DNA of 64,000 bases from Gammaproteobacteria bacterium (GTDB lineage: Bacteria > Pseudomonadota > Gammaproteobacteria > Xanthomonadales > Wenzhouxiangellaceae). A model generated the notes under the pieces. That model was given only the letters and a program-made list of their open reading frames with translations, was not told where the DNA came from and made no database searches. Position numbers and translations under genes: made by a program. Shown here one piece after another: positions 44,844 to 52,925 of the stretch (its first letter is position 1; each line of letters opens with the position of its first letter). The DNA is taken from positions 62,001 through 126,000 of the forward strand of contig JAJFKX010000034.1 of assembly GCA_021772985.1 (NCBI GenBank), in the 5' to 3' direction.

Positions 44844-47800
44844 ATGAACAAAAAGCCGAGTGTCTATTTCTCAAGAACTTTGCTGCTCTGCTGTTTATTG
44901 TTCAGCTGCACGCTGAGTTGGGCCGCTGGAGCCCGATTGTATAAATCAGGTCCAATCCAAATCACTGCCGATGGCGCCAGTGTTTGGTTCGTCAATCAGG
45001 ACAATGATTCTGTTGGACATCTAAATACCGCAACGCTGGCAATCACTGAATTTCCGCTGCCGGATATCGGTATAAAACATACCCCATTGGGAATTGCTGT
45101 CAGTGATGATGGCAACCAGATTTGGGTAAGCTGCCGTGACAGTGACCGTGTATATCTGCTGGACGGCAGTGATGGCTCAATCGATGCCAACATCAACCTG
45201 CCCTGGGGCACCGGGCCTTATTCAATTGCGCTTGCACCTCCACAAAGCGGCCAGCAAAACCATGCCCTGGTGACTGGTTTTCGCAGTGGCGAATTGATCA
45301 GCATTAACACTGCCAACCGTACTATCGCTGGTAGTACACATGGAGCTCTGGCGCCCGCAGGCATGGTATTTGCCGATGATCAAAGCGTCTGGATCACTCA
45401 TCTGTTTGCCTTTGGTGAGCACAGTCGGCTCAGCCGGGTCGATTTCAGCAACCCGGCAGCACCGGTTATCACGACTTTCCAGCGCGTAACCGCTGTGCAA
45501 CCACAACAAAGCGGCGATACCAGTCCACGGCCAGCTGAAGGCGGATATGTAACCTTGCGCGGGCACCCAGCGCAAGTTCCAGGTGGTGCCGACAACGGTC
45601 GTATCTGGTTACCAGTGCAGTACCAGAATATCCATAACCAGCAACCCGGGCCAGATGCCGCCATCCAGTCCGTGATTCGTAAAGTTAATCCGGGCACCCG
45701 GGTTTTGGTTGCCGGCAATAACCTGACTAGCAATCCGGAACACCCCGCCAAAATTATCTTTACAGCAACCGAAGTTCATGACCCGACCTCATCCGGCAAT
45801 AATCCTACTTATGACGGCTCCGGCTGGAACGCCCAGGTATCAGGCCCTGTGGATCTGGCCTTCTCCAGTGATGGTTCACTTGCCTATCTGTTGCACGAAC
45901 AAAGTGAAGATCTGCTGATTGTTCCGACCAACACCACGCCGATAAAGCCGGTCGCAGCCAGCCCATTGGTTGAAATTGGAGTTGGCCGGCGCCCTACCGG
46001 CATTGTCACTTCACCAGTTGATGACCGGGCTTTTGTTTTGAATACATTATCCCGCAGCATTTCAGTTATTAATCTGGCGACCCAATCAGTCACCAATCAG
46101 CTGGCTGCCACACCGATAACAAGCGAACCGTTCAGTTCCCAGCAATTGCGAGGTGCTGAAATTTTTCATTCCTCCAATGAAGATGCCATTTCACTGAATC
46201 GGAAAGTTGCATGTGCTTCCTGCCATATCAATGCGGAACACGACGGCCGTAGCTGGGACAATAATTTTCTGACCGGTGTCACCAGCGGACCACGTGAAAC
46301 CATGACCATGCTAGGTGCTGGAGCAAGCTTCGGTCCGGTTGATCCAGCGACAGGTTTTGGCCAGCTGCATCGTTCCGGTGATCGCGATGAAGTACAGGAT
46401 TTCGAACACACCCTGCAGGGTGATCGCATGAATGGGCAAGGTTTTCTAGGTGCTGCAGTAAATCCAAGCCTGGGAATCGCCAATAGCGGCCTGAGCAACG
46501 ACCTGGATGCATTATCGGCTTATACCCTTGGCTTGCCTGCTATTCCGCGCAGCCCATACCGTAATGCCAACGGCTCGCTCACCGAGGCAGCCGTTCGGGG
46601 AGCTGTGATGTTTCGAGGCAGTAACTCTGGTAGCCCAGCCGATGCAGGCTGCGCAAGTTGCCATGTTCCCGCAACTGGATTTACCGATCAGCAATTTCAC
46701 GATGTCGGGCAAATGGTTGTTCCCGGCGAACAGGAACTGCAAAACCGTAATCCACCCAATCATGTTAATACCCCATCGCTGACCGGTGTATGGGCTACCC
46801 CCCCATATAACGGCGTTACCCAGTTCGATCTTCCAGATATGATTTCCACTCTGCTGAACTTTGCCAACCGCCCAGGCGCCCGTGCGCCCCACGGCAGCCT
46901 GGCCGGACTAACCGGCAAACAGCTGGGTGATTTGTCTGCATTTGCACTATCCATTGATGGTGATATGACTGCTGCCGAAGTGAACACTGCAGCAGACCTG
47001 ATAGCACCACGTATACAGCGGGTAGTAGCCACTGGCCCGGAACGTCTGGAAATTTGGTTTAATGAAAGCGTCTCGCAAACAGATGTTGAAAACCTGTCTG
47101 CATGGTCTATTACGCATACATTTGATGGTTCACCAGTGGCCATCACAGGTGCCGTGTTCGATACCCAGAATGGCGACCGGGTAACGCTTAATGTAGACCG
47201 TTTCTCAATTCACTGCGGCACTGTGCAATATGCCTTGCAACCGATCGGGCCAATTTCTGACCTGGCTGGCGACACCAGCAGTGGTACTGCAAACACTTTA
47301 CAAAATGGAGCGCCGTTTCTATTTGAAGTTGGCGAAATCCTGGATATCAAGCTGGGCGCATCAGGCTACGAAAACATTACTGTCCCGGTACACGATGCCA
47401 GCGTGCTTTCCGGTCTGACCAGCTGGAGCCACGGATCAATGTGGTTCGGCCGTGCCGGTTCTATCGCCACCACCGCGTTTGTGCGTTTTGATTGGCGAGA
47501 TGCATTTGCTGCCGCCACCGGGGTTACCGATAGCAGCCAGATTCTCGAAACCAAGTTTACTTTAACACCTTACCTGGGCGACCTGGTCACGCTAGAGTTC
47601 CGTCGCGTACTGCAACAATGGCACGACCATCGGGGCAGCGATTTCAACAGCAATCCGATAGATCCAATTACCGGCCACGGTGGCCCCACCTGGAATGAAA
47701 GTGAACGCAATGTACGCTCCTGGAACATGACCAATGCTCGAGCGACCACAGCCGGTGTGCAAGGCGATCAGCCCAGCGATTATTTCGGTACTGATGATAC

Positions 47801-48083
47801 CGCCCACCTGCCCGATGCTGCAGTTGCTCTGCAGGCAGTAGACAGACGCTTGGAGATCAGCAATGTAACTGTCACCGATGCCTTCCGGTTCTGGTTTGAT
47901 AACCCGGCACAGGATTATGGTTATGCAGTCAGGTTGACTGCCGGTGACGATGCGCCAATACGTTTTCAACCGGTGGAACACGGCTTGCAGGATCTGGGAG
48001 CTGTTTTGCGTGTGCGTTATCGAACCGCTGACAGTCCGGGTATTTGTGGATCTGAATTATTATTGAGCGATGGCTTTGAATAA
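44844..48083 (+). CDS. Exported propeller/diheme cytochrome c fusion with C-terminal beta domain and GFE tail
   Basis: 1079 residues from the ATG at 44844, which opens the signal peptide (MNKKPSVYFSRTLLLCCLLF). Residues about 30-420 are beta-propeller-like (ITADGASVWFVNQDNDSVGHL, GIAVSDDGNQIWVSCRDSDRVY). Two heme-c sites follow: Cys457-x2-Cys460-His461 (CASCH) and Cys603-x2-Cys606-His607 (CASCH), in a MauG/peroxidase-like context (NTPSLTGVWATPPYNGV). After that come a beta domain and a terminal DNRLRE-like region (low certainty), ending ELLLSDGFE. It should be an exported redox protein. Function is not predictable. Confidence 0.85.
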   Translation: MNKKPSVYFSRTLLLCCLLFSCTLSWAAGARLYKSGPIQITADGASVWFVNQDNDSVGHLNTATLAITEFPLPDIGIKHTPLGIAVSDDGNQIWVSCRDSDRVYLLDGSDGSIDANINLPWGTGPYSIALAPPQSGQQNHALVTGFRSGELISINTANRTIAGSTHGALAPAGMVFADDQSVWITHLFAFGEHSRLSRVDFSNPAAPVITTFQRVTAVQPQQSGDTSPRPAEGGYVTLRGHPAQVPGGADNGRIWLPVQYQNIHNQQPGPDAAIQSVIRKVNPGTRVLVAGNNLTSNPEHPAKIIFTATEVHDPTSSGNNPTYDGSGWNAQVSGPVDLAFSSDGSLAYLLHEQSEDLLIVPTNTTPIKPVAASPLVEIGVGRRPTGIVTSPVDDRAFVLNTLSRSISVINLATQSVTNQLAATPITSEPFSSQQLRGAEIFHSSNEDAISLNRKVACASCHINAEHDGRSWDNNFLTGVTSGPRETMTMLGAGASFGPVDPATGFGQLHRSGDRDEVQDFEHTLQGDRMNGQGFLGAAVNPSLGIANSGLSNDLDALSAYTLGLPAIPRSPYRNANGSLTEAAVRGAVMFRGSNSGSPADAGCASCHVPATGFTDQQFHDVGQMVVPGEQELQNRNPPNHVNTPSLTGVWATPPYNGVTQFDLPDMISTLLNFANRPGARAPHGSLAGLTGKQLGDLSAFALSIDGDMTAAEVNTAADLIAPRIQRVVATGPERLEIWFNESVSQTDVENLSAWSITHTFDGSPVAITGAVFDTQNGDRVTLNVDRFSIHCGTVQYALQPIGPISDLAGDTSSGTANTLQNGAPFLFEVGEILDIKLGASGYENITVPVHDASVLSGLTSWSHGSMWFGRAGSIATTAFVRFDWRDAFAAATGVTDSSQILETKFTLTPYLGDLVTLEFRRVLQQWHDHRGSDFNSNPIDPITGHGGPTWNESERNVRSWNMTNARATTAGVQGDQPSDYFGTDDTAHLPDAAVALQAVDRRLEISNVTVTDAFRFWFDNPAQDYGYAVRLTAGDDAPIRFQPVEHGLQDLGAVLRVRYRTADSPGICGSELLLSDGFE

Positions 48084-48117
48084 CCAGACCGATGTCAACA
48101 GACCTCTGATTGCTCAA

Positions 48118-48147
48118 TTGAGCAGTCAGAAGTATCTTTGCTATACT
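48118..48147 (+). promoter_or_regulatory. Candidate sigma-70 promoter
   Basis: TTGAGC at 48118-48123, 18 bases, TATACT at 48142-48147. The -35 overlaps the palindrome TGCTCAATTGAGCA, a possible operator. A transcript would start near 48154 and lead into the small ORF and the gene at 48356. Confidence 0.5.
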
Positions 48148-48219
48148 GCATCGACACAGGGGTAGTCTAAAACCCCGCCAAAACTCCAAAATCTAATAAT
48201 AATAATAGGGAGTGCATAA

Positions 48220-48267
48220 ATGAAAAAAAAGATTCCTGAGATAGTGCTTGCGGGCTCCAATAAGTGA
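48220..48267 (+). CDS. Possible 15-residue small ORF
   Basis: ATG at 48220 with GGGAG about seven bases upstream encodes a 15-residue peptide (MKKKIPEIVLAGSNK) and a TGA stop. It may be a leader peptide or a remnant; the strong start site is the only evidence. Confidence 0.3.
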   Translation: MKKKIPEIVLAGSNK

Positions 48268-48355
48268 CTCTAAAGCATTTATTCATATCAGTTGTGTATC
48301 CGCAGCAAAAATTTTGTCAGTATCAGCTTGGTATAGATAAGCGGCAGGCAAGCAT

Positions 48356-48868
48356 ATGAAGTTATCCTACACATTACATGTCTTGCAGCTGATTGTAATT
48401 ACCCTGCTGTTACTCAAATTGGCCCAGATGGATGGGCATTTGCAACAACTCATGTCTGACTCCAGTGCTGCGCATCCAATCACTACAATAGAGCAAGGCG
48501 AAGGCGAAATAACTGGGGTTACTCAACAACCGGAAACAATCGTCACCAACGGCTTAATACCCCCAACACTTAAACAAATCCAAACCATGATTCGTCAGGA
48601 ATTGGCTATTTTGAAACAGGCATCGCCAGGCAATATACGTTCTGATCAGTTCGAATATAGCGATGCGCAGGATTTGATTGATCAGGAAATTCAACTGCAA
48701 CTGGTAACAGAAGAATTGGATTTCTATATCGGTCAAGGCGTGATTTCAGCGCAGGAAATGAGCAACCTGCAGATTGAAATTGCAAAACTCGACTCTGAGG
48801 GGCAAAAACAGATGATGCGAAAACTTGTCGGGGCTCTTAATTCCGGCGAGCTTGAGGGTCAGCTGTAG
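48356..48868 (+). CDS. Unknown protein with N-terminal membrane anchor
   Basis: 170 residues. A single hydrophobic segment (about residues 7-22, LHVLQLIVITLLLLKLAQ) is followed by a hydrophilic, Glu/Gln-rich and probably helical region. It may be a membrane-anchored periplasmic or cytoplasmic protein. No family recognised. It lies 38 bases before the Gly-Asn-tail protein, so the two may be co-transcribed from the promoter near 48118. Confidence 0.6.
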   Translation: MKLSYTLHVLQLIVITLLLLKLAQMDGHLQQLMSDSSAAHPITTIEQGEGEITGVTQQPETIVTNGLIPPTLKQIQTMIRQELAILKQASPGNIRSDQFEYSDAQDLIDQEIQLQLVTEELDFYIGQGVISAQEMSNLQIEIAKLDSEGQKQMMRKLVGALNSGELEGQL

Positions 48869-48906
48869 ACCTCTGCACAATAACTATAAAAAAGAGAATA
48901 ATAATC

Positions 48907-49383
48907 ATGAAAATTAAAAGCTTTATGTTAATTTCAGCTATCACCTTGATCACCTTTACCGCCAATGCCGGGCTGATTCAACCTGCGATCGTCAATGTCG
49001 ATCTGGTAAACATGACCGCCAACGGTGATATGGCCACTGCACGCTTTTCCGATAATGACGTCGAATTTATCGGCTGTGGCACACGTAATATCCTGAATGC
49101 TGATGGCACAGTCACATCTTTTGGTTTTTGTCAGGCAGAAGATGCTGAGGAAGAGCAATTCACCTGTTTCAGTTTTGATACCGCCTTGGTTGAAAAAATG
49201 AGCACCGGCAATGATTTTTCATTCGTCACCTTTAACTGGAATGAAGATGGCGATTGCACCCGTGTGGGCTTCTCAACTCAATCGTTCTATCTGCCTGAAT
49301 TCCAGGGTGATGGAAATAATGGCAATGGCAATGGCAATGGCAATGGCAATGGCAATGGCAATGGCAATGGCAATGGAGGTTAA
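48907..49383 (+). CDS. Small exported protein with a Gly-Asn repeat tail
   Basis: 158 residues with a Sec signal (MKIKSFMLISAITLITFTANA). The mature part has about 110 ordinary residues with four Cys (FIGCGT, GFCQAE, FTCFSF, GDCTRV), probably two disulfides. It ends in a Gly-Asn run of about 23 residues encoded mainly by nine perfect GGCAAT units (49321-49374). The function of such tails is unknown; they could be flexible linkers or cell-surface contacts. A strong terminator follows. Confidence 0.75.
   Translation: MKIKSFMLISAITLITFTANAGLIQPAIVNVDLVNMTANGDMATARFSDNDVEFIGCGTRNILNADGTVTSFGFCQAEDAEEEQFTCFSFDTALVEKMSTGNDFSFVTFNWNEDGDCTRVGFSTQSFYLPEFQGDGNNGNGNGNGNGNGNGNGNGNGG
49321..49374 (+). 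repeat. Nine tandem GGCAAT units
   Basis: Perfect hexanucleotide repeat coding Gly-Asn in frame at the C-terminus of the preceding protein. Because the unit is six bases, length changes would keep the frame. Confidence 0.95.
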
Positions 49384-49416
49384 TCGTTCCAGTTTATCTT
49401 TGACCATTTAACCATT

Positions 49417-49446
49417 AAAAATGCTCCTGAAAAGGAGCATTTTTTT
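49417..49446 (+). terminator. Rho-independent terminator
   Basis: ATGCTCCT (49421-49428) pairs with AGGAGCAT (49433-49440) around a GAAA loop, followed by six Ts; the A-run before it extends the stem. Confidence 0.9.
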
Positions 49447-49542
49447 AGCACTGAACAATTACCTGCAAAGCTTTCTTTCAATTTATCTGGTTATTTTGTG
49501 ATAAACAAATTACCGCCAAGCCAGCATTATTTTGCATATGAT

Positions 49543-49941
49543 TTAATCAATACGTGCATTGTCTGTGGTTTTACTAAAATCGTAATAATTATGCATAACG
49601 CTTAACACCAGCAAAGGGACACTATTAACCAAAGCACTGACAACTGATAAATTACCCATAAAAAAGTCCATCCAGTGGAGCAGTGAAAACAACCCAAAAA
49701 ATACCACCAGTATTAAATTAATCGCCTTACATTTTCCCAGGTTATAACTGCACCAAAAAGACACCAGGCCCAGAAATACAAGTGCACAACCAAATTCCTG
49801 CAAAATATGCACCTTATGGCTGTAAAAAGCCTCTGCGATTGCGGGAAACAGTCCAAACATCATTAAAAAAGTCATCAAACCTGCAAGCACAGCTATGCTT
49901 CCAATTAATCGGTAAATTGATTGATAAATCAATGTTTTCAT
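49543..49941 (-). CDS. Small four-helix membrane protein
   Basis: 132 residues from the ATG at 49941, chosen because AGAGG lies about six bases upstream. Four membrane helices are predicted (IGSIAVLAGLMTFLMMFG, FGCALVFLGLVSFWCS, INLILVVFFGLFSLLHW, LVNSVPLLVLSVM). It resembles small uncharacterised integral membrane proteins; function unknown. It is separated from the FG-GAP gene by about 25 bases and could share its transcript. Confidence 0.7.
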   Translation of the reverse strand: MKTLIYQSIYRLIGSIAVLAGLMTFLMMFGLFPAIAEAFYSHKVHILQEFGCALVFLGLVSFWCSYNLGKCKAINLILVVFFGLFSLLHWMDFFMGNLSVVSALVNSVPLLVLSVMHNYYDFSKTTDNARID

Positions 49942-49965
49942 ATAAACCTCTGCTGCTGCCAAAAC

Positions 49966-51204
49966 CTAGGGTGAACAACTGATGGCTGCACCTTCAAAAC
50001 TATTCCGGTAAAGTGTTTCAACAACCACGCTGCCCAGCAATAACTTATCAGTACCACTGAATATGCCCAGATATAAGTCGATTGCCCCATCACCATTAAC
50101 ATCACGGGCTTCAATATCTATACCGCTGCCGGTAGCACTAGCAGGTAATACCTCGCTGGTGGCATCGCTATAGATGCCGGCACCATCATTAGTAAAGACC
50201 TGAAATGTTCCATCAAAAGCTGTCGCCAGCAATAAATCCAGATAACCATCACCATTCACATCCAAAAAATCCGCATCTGCAGTATTCAGGTTAAATACCG
50301 GTAATGCTGCTGCGCTTATATCAGTAAAAAAACCACAGCCATCATTGCGCAATAAACGATTGCGCCCGGTATTCCCAGCGGCAAAATGCACATTGGCGAA
50401 GACCAGATCCAAATCCCCATCATTATCAATATCACCGAGGTCGGCCTCACGGGTTTCCTCACCGGCCACCAGTGGCAGCTGCGCTCCGGTAACGTCAACA
50501 AATACCCCAGAGCCATTGTTCAGCCATAGCCGATTACCGTTTTCGCTGCCGACAACAATATCGGTGTCATGATCGCCATCAACATCCCCGGCTTCCAGGT
50601 CCTGGGTGATTTCGTTATTTACCGGCAAACGCAATGCTGATTCATTGCTGAACTCGCCAGCACCATTGTTGATCAGCAAAACATTGGCACCAGCGTTACC
50701 GATCAAGATATCCAAATCGCTGTCATGATCCACATCTACCGCCAAAGTCGCATTGGATGTGCCGGTGGTGCTTAAACGCGCTGTCTCATCGGTGAAGGTA
50801 CCGTTAACATTGAAATACAGTTCGTTGATCCGGTCATCTTCAGCAACAAACAATACATCCGGTTGATCATCGTGATTGTAATCTCCAATCGCGATATCTT
50901 CACTGTCATGTGATGGTTGGGGTTGTGGCAATCGCGCAGCTGATTGATCACTGAAAATACCGCTGCCGTTGTTGATTAATAATTTGTTGGTGCAAAACTC
51001 ACACGCGATCAAAATATCAAGATCACCATCCCGATCTACATCCGCCATTTCCACATCCATACTGTTTCCGCCCAATACAGCCAAAGGCAATGCTCCGGCT
51101 GATACATCGGTATACAACGGCTCACCTGCATATATAAAACCACTGATCAAACCAGTGATCAGTAAAGTAACAAAGTTGTCAGGTCTCATCTGTTGCGATT
51201 CCAT
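49966..51204 (-). CDS. Exported FG-GAP/VCBS repeat protein with degenerate GFE tail
   Basis: 412 residues (an in-frame ATG at 51189 is an alternative start). After a signal peptide come FG-GAP/VCBS motifs (ADVDRDGDLD, GDYNHDDQPD, VDVDHDSDLD, GDVDGDHDTD, GDIDNDGDLD, LDVNGDGYLD, RDVNGDGAID), giving about seven blades. The end reads ETLYRNSFEG plus nine residues, a variant of the tail found in four other proteins here. Likely a calcium-binding surface or secreted propeller. Confidence 0.85.
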   Translation of the reverse strand: MESQQMRPDNFVTLLITGLISGFIYAGEPLYTDVSAGALPLAVLGGNSMDVEMADVDRDGDLDILIACEFCTNKLLINNGSGIFSDQSAARLPQPQPSHDSEDIAIGDYNHDDQPDVLFVAEDDRINELYFNVNGTFTDETARLSTTGTSNATLAVDVDHDSDLDILIGNAGANVLLINNGAGEFSNESALRLPVNNEITQDLEAGDVDGDHDTDIVVGSENGNRLWLNNGSGVFVDVTGAQLPLVAGEETREADLGDIDNDGDLDLVFANVHFAAGNTGRNRLLRNDGCGFFTDISAAALPVFNLNTADADFLDVNGDGYLDLLLATAFDGTFQVFTNDGAGIYSDATSEVLPASATGSGIDIEARDVNGDGAIDLYLGIFSGTDKLLLGSVVVETLYRNSFEGAAISCSP

Positions 51205-51274
51205 ACTGAATAATTTTAACTATTTTCAATAGCATACTCCTCCACTGCTGTAACTGCCTTACCCCGGAGATTAT

Positions 51275-51385
51275 ATGCCTGATGTCAGTAACAACCCTTT
51301 ATGCCCTATCCAGTTCTACAGCTGGCTCAGAATCAACACCCTGGTCTTGCTTGCTTTCCCGGCATTGCCGATAATCCCGACATGA
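51275..51385 (+). CDS. Short upstream ORF coupled to the CadC-like regulator gene
   Basis: A 36-residue frame starts at the ATG at 51275 with GGAG (51265-51268) six bases upstream and ends in a TGA that overlaps the regulator's ATG at 51382 (ATGA). The peptide is hydrophobic in its second half and has no family. The regulator itself has no strong ribosome site, so translation may depend on this leader. It is therefore a likely translational-coupling ORF rather than a functional protein. Confidence 0.5.
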   Translation: MPDVSNNPLCPIQFYSWLRINTLVLLAFPALPIIPT

Positions 51386-52776
51386 CGCTTTCTATAAAAC
51401 AGTCAAAAAACCTGCTGAGTTTTGATCAATTTTCATTTGATCCGGAAACACTCGAGTTATTTAAACAGCACCAGCGAATAGCACTGGCGCCGAAACCAGC
51501 CCAATTACTGCATGCACTAATCAAAACAGCGCCGGGTGTTGTTAGCCGGGCAAATGCCCAGACTTTACTTTGGCCCAATTCGGCGTTCATTGAAATCGAG
51601 CAAGGCTTGAATGCATGTGTCCGGCAATTACGCACTGCACTCGGCGATAACGCAAATTCACCCAGTTATATCGAAACCTTACCCAAGCGCGGGTATCGAC
51701 TTATCGTACCTGTTCGGGTTGCAACAGAGCCCACTGCCAATGCCCGATATTGGCCCACTAGCATGGTTGCCGGGTTAATTCTGTTTATTATTGCAATTGT
51801 TGTTTTGCTGAACTGGAATAACAACAAAGTGGACCAGGACCTGGCTACCCAAAACACCAAATCTTTGGAATACCTGACCCGGGCCCAAGCATTGAGAGAC
51901 CGTAATCAGAACGAAGACATGGAAAATGCCTTGGCGTTGTATGAGGCATTGAGTCTGGAACTGCCACGCTCAGCAGCCGCACTTGCAGGCAAAGCATTTA
52001 CCCTGTCACAGCTGGCTGTCCGAAACTGGTCAAGTGCTCAACAAAACTATAACCTGGCATTGGAATTTGCCCGTGCAGCAGATACTATTCAGCCACTGCC
52101 TGACGCTGCGGCTGCACAAGGGTTCGCACAACTGAATGGCGCTTTGAATCCGGAGCTTGCATTGGCTCATTTTCAAGCAGCCCTGAAACTCGATAACAAC
52201 CACATCGATGCTTACCTCGGAATGGCGGCAGCATTGAGCGCGCTGGGGCAACACAGTCAAGCCATTGATGCAGCAACCACTGCAGCCCGACTGAGCCCAC
52301 GATCTTATTCAGCCCGTTCCGACAGATGCTGGTATATGCTGTTTGATGATCGCTATGCCGAAGCGCTGGATGCCTGTAGCTGGGCAACAGAGATAGATGG
52401 CAATCACAGCTTTTCATACCTGGGAGTTGCCCTGGCTGCTGAAAATGATCCCCAGCGAGCGGAACAGGCACTCCAGAATTACTTACTACACAGTCAGGTG
52501 CAATTTAAATCAGGTGATATTCAAAATGGCGGTATCAGCTGCAACCCTGCTGCGCGGATGGTGGAGCATGCTGAGACTGGGAAAACCTCAAGCTATGAAA
52601 CCGCTGCCTTGTATGCGCTTTGCGGGCAATTGGAGCAAACCCGTTTCTGGCTCATGCAGGCAACTCAGGAACAATACCCCGCGATAATGTATTATCCGGC
52701 TGATCCGCGTTTTGATAGCCTGCGTTCTCAACTGCCATCATTAAAAACATTGTTACCGACATCACCTTTTGATTAA
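51382..52776 (+). CDS. CadC-like winged-helix regulator with TPR periplasmic domain
   Basis: 464 residues from the ATG at 51382, which overlaps the stop of a short upstream ORF; an in-frame ATG at 51301 is less likely. An OmpR-type winged helix covers about residues 1-110 (LAPKPAQLLHALIKTAPGVVSR, LNACVRQLRTALGDNANSP, IETLPKRGYRLIVPV). One membrane helix near residues 125-143 follows, then TPR-like helices (ALYEALSLELPRSAAALAGKA, LALAHFQAALKLDNNHIDAYLG). Its family couples outside signals to transcription. Target unknown; its direct neighbours are the FG-GAP gene (divergent) and the peptidase gene. Confidence 0.85.
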   Translation: MTLSIKQSKNLLSFDQFSFDPETLELFKQHQRIALAPKPAQLLHALIKTAPGVVSRANAQTLLWPNSAFIEIEQGLNACVRQLRTALGDNANSPSYIETLPKRGYRLIVPVRVATEPTANARYWPTSMVAGLILFIIAIVVLLNWNNNKVDQDLATQNTKSLEYLTRAQALRDRNQNEDMENALALYEALSLELPRSAAALAGKAFTLSQLAVRNWSSAQQNYNLALEFARAADTIQPLPDAAAAQGFAQLNGALNPELALAHFQAALKLDNNHIDAYLGMAAALSALGQHSQAIDAATTAARLSPRSYSARSDRCWYMLFDDRYAEALDACSWATEIDGNHSFSYLGVALAAENDPQRAEQALQNYLLHSQVQFKSGDIQNGGISCNPAARMVEHAETGKTSSYETAALYALCGQLEQTRFWLMQATQEQYPAIMYYPADPRFDSLRSQLPSLKTLLPTSPFD

Positions 52777-52925
52777 AACCCTTGCAACGGCCAGGCAATT
52801 GCAGGTCGCCAAAAAACAATTTCATATTTTTTTTAGATAAATTTCATTCTGCCGCCATTGTTCATGTGCATAGATCATTCCATGCTTCAGTCATAACTTA
52901 TGATCGATTCAGGAAGGTCCAGCCC

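Larger units (their letters stand above)
48084..48355 (+). other. Intergenic with promoter-like signals and a 15-codon ORF
   Basis: The region holds a perfect palindrome (TGCTCAATTGAGCA, 48111-48124), a promoter-like pair overlapping it, a GGGGT/ACCCC hairpin (48159-48176) and a small ORF at 48220-48267. Nothing larger was found. Confidence 0.5.

Noticed and set aside
49321-49374. Phase-variable on/off switch by GGCAAT repeats
   Set aside because: The unit is six bases, so slippage keeps the frame; it can only change tail length.
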